Assembly: GCA_009780765.1 (NCBI GenBank)
Contig: WQZK01000153.1
Location: forward strand, 1 to 5,001
Length of the DNA: 5,001 nucleotides
Direction of reading: 5' to 3'
Source of the DNA: Defluviitaleaceae bacterium
GTDB lineage: Bacteria > Bacillota > Clostridia > Lachnospirales > UBA5962
Position 1 is the stretch's first letter. The number at the start of each line of letters is the position of its first letter. Below the pieces are notes generated by a model. It was not told the DNA's origin. It ran no database searches and saw only the letters and a list, made by a program, of their open reading frames with translations. Positions 1 to 4,568 of this stretch are shown in pieces. Made by a program: the position numbers and the translations under genes.

Positions 1-2219
1 AAAACGCTATCCCATCTTACTAACTCGTACTCGTAAACGCCGTCCATTATGGTGTCGCCGATTGCCGGACGAGGCTCGTTAGTGTCGTAGCCGGTCCATA
101 CCTCAGTAAAGGTTGGAGTGTGCGGAATTACCACAGTAACAAATAGTGTATCGGATTCATATCCGGCACTTACTGTTCTAATCGAGATTGTATGAGTGCC
201 TTGTGTAAAGTGTGCAAAATTAAAGTAATCTTCAGCTTGCTCCTGATATGCCTCACCATTTACGGATACAACAAACGACGCTCCGCTAATATTGCTTTCC
301 CATGAGATGCGTCTAGTTGACAAATTAAATTCATCAAGAACAGGTCTTGGTACATATAATTGCCATCTAGCAAAGATTTGGATTGTTGTGCCGTTTTGTG
401 CTTCTGTAATGAAAGTGTTTGCTGTAATACGCTGCCCCCAATCGCCGCCTGCACCATTTTGTGACCACCAACCCCCAAAAACTAAATTCTCATCTGCTGG
501 CAAATGGCTTGACAATACCGGCTCCATAACAACACCTGCAAGCCATACAACTTGAACTCCTAAACTCTCTATAGAATTATCATAATGAATACGCTCAACT
601 GCTGCTGTATTTTGTGTCCATCTTGCATATAGAGTTTCTATTTGTTCAACTGTTTCTAAATTGCCTATATTCGCAACCGCTGTGTTTACATCAACTAAAT
701 TCCCCCAATTACCGCTTGTTCCGTTATTTGTCCACCAACCATAAAAATGATGTCCATTAGGCGAAGCGATAGGTGCTTCTATAGCAGTTACAAAACTATT
801 GTTTGCAATAATGGTTGAATCTTGAGGACTTGCACTTAATCCAAACCCTGTTGGCCAACCATAGACACGAGTAATTTCCCAATTATTTGTTGCATGTGCA
901 GTTGCCCTAAATGTTTGGCTTGCTCCAGATATGCGTAAATTTACAACCCTACCATTTTCACTATACCATACAAGAATAGTTCCAAAGGACTCATTAAATT
1001 CAACTTGGGTATCGGTTGGAATAATAGAGATTTCATTTACTCCATATCTAAGTGTTAAATTTTGTATAGTATTGAATTCACCTGCATCAAAAATAATAGT
1101 TTCCTCGCCCGTATACCTTTCAATAGCAAACCTTGATTGAGGTCTAGGATTTTCTTGTCCTATACTAACAGCTGCAGATACTGAAGACTGATCTGTAAAA
1201 CCGGCATCTACAAATACATAATTACTAAAACTTAAATGAATTGCGGGTACCACGGCCTGAGAAGTTGTTGGAAATTCGCTATCATTCCGCATGGCTGTTC
1301 CAAGTGCCTCAATTAGGCGAACTCTATTATAAGGTGATGTTCCATGACCACTACGAAGCCATGCCCAAGACGAGAACCCTTCGTGCGAACGCTCTTCTCG
1401 TGATAAACGCCATAAATCTTGACCACTACTACCAGCAACTTCATATGCCGAAGGCAACCAAATTAAATCATCTAACGCATCGCCCACTATTGATTGATTA
1501 ACCGTATTGCCTATATTAGGTTGAGCATTTTGCCAGCCTCCCGGAAGATCTCTAGGTGCAACAAAGTTAGAACGAAGTTCCGTTGCGTTATAAAAAAGAT
1601 CAAGCACATTATCAAATTCTTCAATAAGATTTAGCCGCAAATCAGAATTTTCGTAACCTATATTATTTATCCAACCATCTGTACTTACCGAATGCATACG
1701 ATTATTTCGAAATGCATCTGCCATTTTGAAAGTAAAAACCGGATCACTACCATCATCGGGGTGAGTTATATAAACAAGCCTCCATCGAGAATGAGTGAAA
1801 TTATCCCTAGTCTGATCATTGACCATTCCGCCTGGAGGTGTTCCGATGCTAGAAAAAGTCCCATGGGGCTCAAATAAAAAAATATCAGGCAATTCACCAC
1901 CATTGAATTCTCTAATATGCCTCGCATCTGAAACCTCTATTCCCGATACTCCGAGATGTCCTGATTGAAGATTTGGCAAACTGCGCTCGGCATTTTGCGA
2001 TAAATAAACTAATTGATTTATAAGCTCAGAATTGCGTGTTCCATTACGCATAAAAAGCGGATTAGTTTGTGTTATAACAGGATTATCCGAAAAAGACTGC
2101 ACCGTTTGTCTTCTCTCGCTTGCTGCTCCCCATTGAACACCTGCGACTAAGATTATCATGCACAAAATAAAAGTTATGAAACCTATTCTGCATCCAATAT
2201 TTGCTAATTTTTTATTCAT
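1..2219 (-). CDS. Large secreted/surface protein with DUF6273-like domain, InlB-type repeats and Fn3-like module (3' end beyond window)
   Basis: The reading frame is open from an ATG at 2219 to the left edge, giving 739 residues with no stop. Residues 1-34 look like a Sec signal peptide: KK near the start, a hydrophobic core at about 12-28, and possible cleavage after GAA near 31-33. Residues ~141-332 resemble DUF6273, with IWLPSAYEV (253-261), LWRLSREERS (269-278), WLRSG (287-291) and VVPAIHLSF (323-331). Two InlB/Listeria-Bacteroides-type repeats follow: FYGWWTNNG (492-500) to YARW (531-534), and FGGWWSQNG (581-589) to FARW (616-619). Residues ~620-698 look Fn3-like. No catalytic residues are evident. 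The role is inferred to be outside the cell (adhesion or binding), and the anchor, if any, is off-window. The start is supported by TAGGA 8 nt upstream. Proline codons are 14 CCT, 8 CCA, 6 CCG and 3 CCC. The last ~35 codons differ in composition (see findings). I am sure of the frame; domain names come from recalled motif patterns. Confidence 0.88.
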   Translation of the reverse strand, partial: MNKKLANIGCRIGFITFILCMIILVAGVQWGAASERRQTVQSFSDNPVITQTNPLFMRNGTRNSELINQLVYLSQNAERSLPNLQSGHLGVSGIEVSDARHIREFNGGELPDIFLFEPHGTFSSIGTPPGGMVNDQTRDNFTHSRWRLVYITHPDDGSDPVFTFKMADAFRNNRMHSVSTDGWINNIGYENSDLRLNLIEEFDNVLDLFYNATELRSNFVAPRDLPGGWQNAQPNIGNTVNQSIVGDALDDLIWLPSAYEVAGSSGQDLWRLSREERSHEGFSSWAWLRSGHGTSPYNRVRLIEALGTAMRNDSEFPTTSQAVVPAIHLSFSNYVFVDAGFTDQSSVSAAVSIGQENPRPQSRFAIERYTGEETIIFDAGEFNTIQNLTLRYGVNEISIIPTDTQVEFNESFGTILVWYSENGRVVNLRISGASQTFRATAHATNNWEITRVYGWPTGFGLSASPQDSTIIANNSFVTAIEAPIASPNGHHFYGWWTNNGTSGNWGNLVDVNTAVANIGNLETVEQIETLYARWTQNTAAVERIHYDNSIESLGVQVVWLAGVVMEPVLSSHLPADENLVFGGWWSQNGAGGDWGQRITANTFITEAQNGTTIQIFARWQLYVPRPVLDEFNLSTRRISWESNISGASFVVSVNGEAYQEQAEDYFNFAHFTQGTHTISIRTVSAGYESDTLFVTVVIPHTPTFTEVWTGYDTNEPRPAIGDTIMDGVYEYELVRWDSV

Positions 2220-2224
2220 AATTG

Positions 2225-2232
2225 TTTTCCTA
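2225..2232 (-). promoter_or_regulatory. Ribosome binding site of the surface-protein gene
   Basis: TAGGAAAA on the minus strand has its AGGA core 8 nt before the ATG at 2219. This is normal Shine-Dalgarno spacing and fixes the start of the large ORF. Confidence 0.7.
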
Positions 2233-2240
2233 ATATATAA

Positions 2241-2270
2241 TAATAGTATGTTTCATTTAATAGTATGTCT
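2241..2270. repeat. Two-copy 13-bp direct repeat in the leader of the surface-protein gene
   Basis: The plus strand reads taatagtatgttt at 2241-2253 and taatagtatgtct at 2258-2270, so 12 of 13 bases match with a period of 17 bp. The repeats lie between the likely transcription start and the ribosome binding site. Next to them, 2272-2287 is a perfect 7-bp inverted repeat (atttttc, tt, gaaaaat). Regulator binding or a leader RNA element is possible, but so is chance in AT-rich DNA. Confidence 0.5.
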
Positions 2271-2326
2271 CATTTTTCTTGAAAAATATCTGAAAAATAA
2301 ATCGATACTTATGAACACACTGTTAA

Positions 2327-2355
2327 ATTATATAGTGTTTAGTATATAAAAGCAA
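2327..2355 (-). promoter_or_regulatory. Probable sigma-70 promoter of the surface-protein gene
   Basis: On the minus strand, TTGCTT (2355-2350) and a perfect TATAAT (2332-2327) are separated by 17 bp. Transcription would start near 2320 and give a leader of about 100 nt. The 5-bp inverted repeat ACACT/AGTGT (2317-2321 and 2334-2338) brackets the -10 and could be an operator. A second match lies upstream, TTGATA (2399-2394), 16 bp, TATAAA (2377-2372). Such matches occur by chance in AT-rich DNA, so the choice is tentative. Confidence 0.45.
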
Positions 2356-2635
2356 ACAAAAAACTTAATTATTTATAGTTTTTTATGGCATAATATCAAA
2401 TATAATAATATTAAGCAAAATCCCTTGCTTTTCATTCAATCTATAAAAGTATTATTTAGGATATAAAATTTGATTGAATCTTGATTTATTTGCTTGTTGC
2501 CATATCGGATTGTATCAAAAATAACAGAATTCAAGACAACTTACTTTTTGTTTAGTCGCAAATAAAAAATTCTGACAGCATATTACTTTTAATTCATTAC
2601 TGCCATTCAAATTCTGCCTAATGAAAGGCAAATTA

Positions 2636-2664
2636 AAAAAAGACGATTATAAATCGTCTTTTTT
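2636..2664. terminator. Strong bidirectional intrinsic terminator
   Basis: A perfect 12-bp stem, AAAAAAGACGAT (2636-2647) with ATCGTCTTTTTT (2653-2664), closes a 5-nt loop. The A-run on one side and T-run on the other let it work in both directions. It lies 67 nt after the ogt stop codon, so it most likely ends the sod/ogt transcripts on the minus strand and insulates the surface-protein gene. Confidence 0.88.
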
Positions 2665-2730
2665 GCTATAATCTATGTTGTTTCCTTCCAGATTTATCTA
2701 TTTTTTCTTCACTTTTCAAGATCCATCGTA

Positions 2731-3033
2731 CTAAGGATAGAGATATTTTTCAAGATTTTTAACTTTCTGCTTTTCTTCATCAATTTCAACACCCTCGTTT
2801 TTAAGGAGTTCTGCGTGCGTTGAAATTCCACCAAAAGCAAATACTTCGCTTAGCGAACCGTCTTTTTTTACAACACGGTGACAAGGAATATTTTGGGGAT
2901 CTGGATTAGTATGTAATGCCCAACCGACAAACTTAGCACAGCGTGGGAACCCTGCCAAACACGCTATCCTTCCGTAAGTTGTTACCTTTCCGTACGGCAC
3001 TTTTTTAACTTCTTCATAAAACTCTTTAAACAT
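2731..3033 (-). CDS. ogt: MGMT-family methylated-DNA--cysteine alkyltransferase, short form
   Basis: This cytoplasmic DNA-repair protein would transfer an alkyl group from O6-alkylguanine to its own cysteine. From the ATG at 3033 it has 100 residues, essentially only the C-terminal DNA-binding/active-site domain; full-length Ogt/MGMT proteins are about 165-210 residues. Visible motifs are PYGKVTTYG (13-21, with the Tyr that rotates the phosphate), the helix RCAKFVGWAL (31-40), the active-site IPCHRVV (49-55, Cys51), and FAFGG followed by LLKNEGV. The nucleophile is present, so this is not a Cys-less alkyltransferase-like (ATL) protein, which has Trp or Ala there. The usual arginine finger (RAVGG) is Lys34 here. 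A TTG at 3039 is an alternative start. Neither start has a good nearby Shine-Dalgarno; a leader ORF overlaps the start and may couple translation. The gene lies 117 nt downstream of sod on the same strand and ends before a strong terminator. Confidence 0.9.
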   Translation of the reverse strand: MFKEFYEEVKKVPYGKVTTYGRIACLAGFPRCAKFVGWALHTNPDPQNIPCHRVVKKDGSLSEVFAFGGISTHAELLKNEGVEIDEEKQKVKNLEKYLYP

Positions 3034-3073
3034 TTTCAACCGTTATATCAATTTGTTCTTTAGTGAATTTCAA
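3026..3073 (-). CDS. Putative 15-codon leader ORF overlapping the ogt start
   Basis: A TTG codon at 3073 sits 7 nt after a strong AGGAGT (3086-3081). It opens a frame MKFTKEQIDITVENV that stops with TAA at 3028-3026. The stop overlaps the ogt ATG (3033-3031) in a different frame. The best Shine-Dalgarno in this interval therefore belongs to the leader and not to ogt, which suggests translational coupling. Alternatives are that the peptide is the true N-terminus of a frameshifted ogt, or that it is a chance ORF. No function is claimed for the peptide. Confidence 0.4.
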   Translation of the reverse strand: MKFTKEQIDITVENV

Positions 3074-3096
3074 TATTATTACTCCTAACAATTAAA

Positions 3097-3125
3097 AGAG
3101 TAACATTACATTTATTAAAAGTCAA
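3097..3125 (-). promoter_or_regulatory. Possible promoter upstream of the leader ORF and ogt
   Basis: On the minus strand TTGACT (3125-3120, 5/6 of consensus) is 17 bp from TACTCT (3102-3097, only 3/6). The 7-bp inverted repeat AATTTCT/AGAAATT (3124-3130 and 3135-3141) overlaps the edge of the -35. It begins 10 nt after the sod stop, so it might be a weak terminator or an operator. Whether ogt has its own promoter or is co-transcribed with sod is not settled. Confidence 0.3.
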
Positions 3126-3150
3126 TTTCTATAAAGAAATTATTTTATTC

Positions 3151-3795
3151 TTATAGCTTTACCCGATTATAATTTTCCTCCGCTTTCAATATATTAACTA
3201 CATTAAACCAAGCATCGATATAATCTGCACGCACATTATAGTGTTTTAAGTAATAAGCATGCTCCCATACATCTATAAGCATAATCGGATAAAGATTAAA
3301 CGGTAAAACCGTATCCTGATTTTGAGTATTTACTATATGTACCTTACCGTTTGAGCAAGCAGCAAGCCAAGTGTAGCCTGACCCAAATACACTTAAGCAA
3401 TGCCTTTTAAATTCCTTTTTAAAATCTTCCCAACTTCCAAAATCAGCGTTGATAGCTTGTAGTAAAATGCCAGTAGGAACATCTTTAGTTTGCTTATTTG
3501 TTAAGTTCGCAAAAAATAAATTGTGATTATATACTCCGCCGCCATTATTAACCACTGCTGTTCGAATCTCACTTGGTAGCAAGTTAGAGTAATATAGCAA
3601 TTGCTCTAGACTCCAGCTATGTAATTCGGGATAATCTTTAAGCGTAACATTTAAATTAGTTATGTAGGTTTGCAGATGTTTGTCGTGATGTAGTTCCATC
3701 GTTTTCTCATCTATATAGGGCTCTAAAGCATTATATGCATAAGGCAATGGAGTTAACTCAAATGGATAGTTATTATTAGTATCAGATTTTATCAT
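3151..3795 (-). CDS. sodA: Superoxide dismutase, Fe/Mn family, Mn-type signature
   Basis: This cytoplasmic enzyme dismutates superoxide to hydrogen peroxide and oxygen. It has 214 residues, against about 190-205 for most bacterial members, with ~9 extra residues before the conserved LTPLPYAYNALEPYID (14-29). The four metal ligands are all visible: His36 in ELHHDKH, His91 in YNHNLFF, and Asp175 and His179 in DVWEHAYYLKH. Tyr44 matches the second-shell gateway Tyr34 of E. coli SodA. Gly87 and Gln160 (in NQNQD) sit where MnSODs carry Gly77 and Gln146, whereas FeSODs have a Gln at the first site and usually Ala at the second; Mn or cambialistic use is inferred. No signal peptide is present. The ATG at 3795 lacks a strong Shine-Dalgarno (only TTAAG directly before it). 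A 15-bp palindrome at 3853-3867 lies upstream. The gene precedes ogt on the same strand and is divergent from the tRNA. Confidence 0.96.
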   Translation of the reverse strand: MIKSDTNNNYPFELTPLPYAYNALEPYIDEKTMELHHDKHLQTYITNLNVTLKDYPELHSWSLEQLLYYSNLLPSEIRTAVVNNGGGVYNHNLFFANLTNKQTKDVPTGILLQAINADFGSWEDFKKEFKRHCLSVFGSGYTWLAACSNGKVHIVNTQNQDTVLPFNLYPIMLIDVWEHAYYLKHYNVRADYIDAWFNVVNILKAEENYNRVKL

Positions 3796-3852
3796 CTTAA
3801 CAATATATGAATTTTATAAATCAAATGTTCAGACGATTCTAAAACAAAACAC

Positions 3853-3867
3853 CATAAAACTTTTATG
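3853..3867. repeat. 15-bp perfect palindrome upstream of sodA
   Basis: CATAAAA, C, TTTTATG is a perfect 7-bp inverted repeat around a single base. It lies 58 bp upstream of the sodA start, in the divergent region shared with the tRNA promoter. It could be an operator for sodA. It does not match the PerR or Fur consensus well, and no convincing sodA -10/-35 pair could be assigned beside it. Confidence 0.35.
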
Positions 3868-3895
3868 ATTTTGTATATTTATATATTTTTCTTAT

Positions 3896-3924
3896 TTGAC
3901 AGTTAAAACATAGTATAATATAAT
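3896..3924 (+). promoter_or_regulatory. Perfect-consensus sigma-70 promoter of tRNA-Pro
   Basis: TTGACA (3896-3901) and TATAAT (3919-3924) are separated by exactly 17 bp. An overlapping second TATAAT (3914-3919) is at 12 bp, too close to be used. Transcription would start near 3931, leaving a ~17-nt 5' leader for RNase P to remove before the mature tRNA at 3948. Both hexamers and the spacing match consensus exactly, as expected for a strong stable-RNA promoter. Confidence 0.9.
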
Positions 3925-3947
3925 ATTTAAGTTGCTCAAAAAAGTAT

Positions 3948-4024
3948 CGAGATGTAGCGCAGCTTGGTAGCGCACTACCTTAGGGAGGTAGGGGCCGCAG
4001 GTTCAAATCCTGTCATCTCGACCA
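3948..4024 (+). tRNA. tRNA-Pro, anticodon AGG, CCA encoded
   Basis: The 77-nt gene folds into a full cloverleaf. Acceptor stem CGAGATG (3948-3954) pairs with CATCTCG (4014-4020), the D stem is GCGC/GCGC, the anticodon stem is CTACC/GGTAG, the variable loop has 5 nt, and the T stem GCAGG/CCTGT holds TTCAAAT. The 7-nt anticodon loop TTAGGGA gives anticodon AGG (3982-3984) followed by G37. C1:G72, discriminator A73, the D arm GCGCAGCTTGGTAGCGC and GG-G37 are hallmarks of bacterial tRNA-Pro. The 3' CCA (4022-4024) is encoded. The unusual part is A34: bacteria normally read CCU with UGG or GGG anticodons and reserve A34 (inosine) for tRNA-Arg ACG. CCT is the commonest Pro codon in the surface-protein gene (14 of 31). 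Confidence 0.96.
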
Positions 4025-4118
4025 TATATTGATAACAACATATGCTTGAATGAGTTGTATAACGATATCCTATTTAAATACAAGCTCGCACTAGGATTTG
4101 TTCGGGTAAATTACATAT

Positions 4119-4156
4119 AAAAATGCAATGGCAATTGTGTTGCTATTGCATTTTTT
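4119..4156. terminator. Strong bidirectional intrinsic terminator
   Basis: AAAAATGCAATGGCAA (4119-4134) pairs with TTGCTATTGCATTTTT (4140-4155) through one G-T wobble, with loop TTGTG. A T-run follows on the plus strand and an A-run precedes it, so it can stop both the tRNA transcript, about 95 nt after the tRNA, and the toxin/immunity transcript coming from the right. Confidence 0.87.
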
Positions 4157-4168
4157 ATTAGGTATTAG

Positions 4169-4193
4169 GCGAGCGGTTAATAACCGCCCCTAC
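4169..4193. repeat. REP-like palindromic element
   Basis: The core GCGGTTA, A, TAACCGC (4173-4187) is a perfect 7-bp inverted repeat. It is framed by GCGA on the left and CCCTAC on the right, so the minus strand reads GTAGGGG then the palindrome then TCGC. Elements of this GTAGGGGCG...CGCCC type are, from general knowledge, dispersed intergenic repeats in many Clostridia genomes. It is GC-rich compared with its surroundings and lies 40 nt beyond the end of the immunity gene. Only one copy is in this window, so repetition is not shown here. Confidence 0.5.
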
Positions 4194-4232
4194 TACTGAT
4201 TGTGTAGCGAGTTTATTCTTGATATGAGCAAA

Positions 4233-4553
4233 CTAAAAAAGAACTATTGATTTGTCTGTATATTTACGCCATTTACTATCTTCAAAGACATAAATATATT
4301 CTAACCAACCCTTTTTCTCTATATCTTCTAGGGTGGCATCTTCAATACCTCTTCCTGCATCATAGTCTGCTCGTGTAAAATATTGAGTATTTAATCTATT
4401 AGCATTTGAAATTTCAGGGTGGCTCCATTCAGACATACATTCATCACAAGATATTCTAATATCATCATGCCTTTCTCTGTTTCTAACAATTAGCAGATTG
4501 CCATTCCCATCACAATTAGGGCAAACTTTTACACAGTATTCTTGATTATTCAT
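4233..4553 (-). CDS. Small acidic zinc-ribbon-like protein, probable immunity protein of the upstream toxin
   Basis: The 106-residue protein starts with a two-CxxC zinc-ribbon-like module: CPNC (11-14) and CDEC (36-39), plus a lone Cys7. A mixed C-terminal part follows (EDATLEDIEKKGWLEYIYVF, 71-90). It has no signal peptide or membrane segment, so it should act in the cytoplasm. It is acidic overall (about 20 Asp/Glu against 14 Lys/Arg), while the adjacent toxin tail is strongly basic. It starts 15 nt after the toxin stop codon with a good Shine-Dalgarno, the usual order for an immunity gene after a polymorphic toxin. I do not recognise a named immunity family. CPNC...CDEC...W proteins of this size do occur beside toxin genes in Bacillota, so the role is inferred mainly from position. 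A small zinc-binding regulator is the alternative. Confidence 0.72.
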   Translation of the reverse strand: MNNQEYCVKVCPNCDGNGNLLIVRNRERHDDIRISCDECMSEWSHPEISNANRLNTQYFTRADYDAGRGIEDATLEDIEKKGWLEYIYVFEDSKWRKYTDKSIVLF

Positions 4554-4560
4554 TTATTTC

Positions 4561-4568
4561 TCTCCTTT
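4561..4568 (-). promoter_or_regulatory. Ribosome binding site of the immunity gene
   Basis: AAGGAGAG lies directly after the toxin TAA (4571-4569) and 7 nt before the ATG at 4553. The whole intergenic gap consists of this site and its spacer, which supports one bicistronic mRNA for toxin and immunity. Confidence 0.85.

Larger units (their letters stand above)
2220..2635. other. AT-rich non-coding region between the surface-protein gene and the ogt terminator
   Basis: I see no credible gene on either strand here. A 63-codon plus-strand frame starting at 2158 is AT-rich hydrophobic noise overlapping the start of the surface gene. The stretch holds the promoter, leader repeats and RBS described separately. 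It also has a small 6-bp hairpin (AAGCAA at 2413-2418, TTGCTT at 2425-2430) with a short T-run. From about 2440 to 2630 nothing is recognisable. Confidence 0.6.

Noticed and set aside
260..1877. Several 60-87-codon ORFs on either strand inside the large gene
   Set aside because: They are all antisense or out-of-frame shadows of the continuous 739-codon frame, with no RBS and no family resemblance.
2158..2349. 63-codon plus-strand ORF, hydrophobic
   Set aside because: It overlaps the start and leader of the well-supported minus-strand gene, is made of AT-rich low-complexity codons, and contains the promoter and repeats of that gene.
2413..2431. Small hairpin AAGCAA/TTGCTT as a terminator
   Set aside because: It has only 6 bp, a poor T-run and no gene ending nearby.
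2668..2735. Open minus-strand frame after ogt ending in a plausible-looking basic tail (RWILKSEEKIDKSGRKQ)
   Set aside because: It has no start codon with an RBS, overlaps the ogt stop region, and is only about 25 codons long. The ogt C-terminus (KYLYP) already ends as expected for the family.
2731..3033. Calling the protein an ATL (alkyltransferase-like, non-catalytic) protein on size alone
   Set aside because: The active-site cysteine is present in IPCHRVV, whereas ATL proteins replace it.
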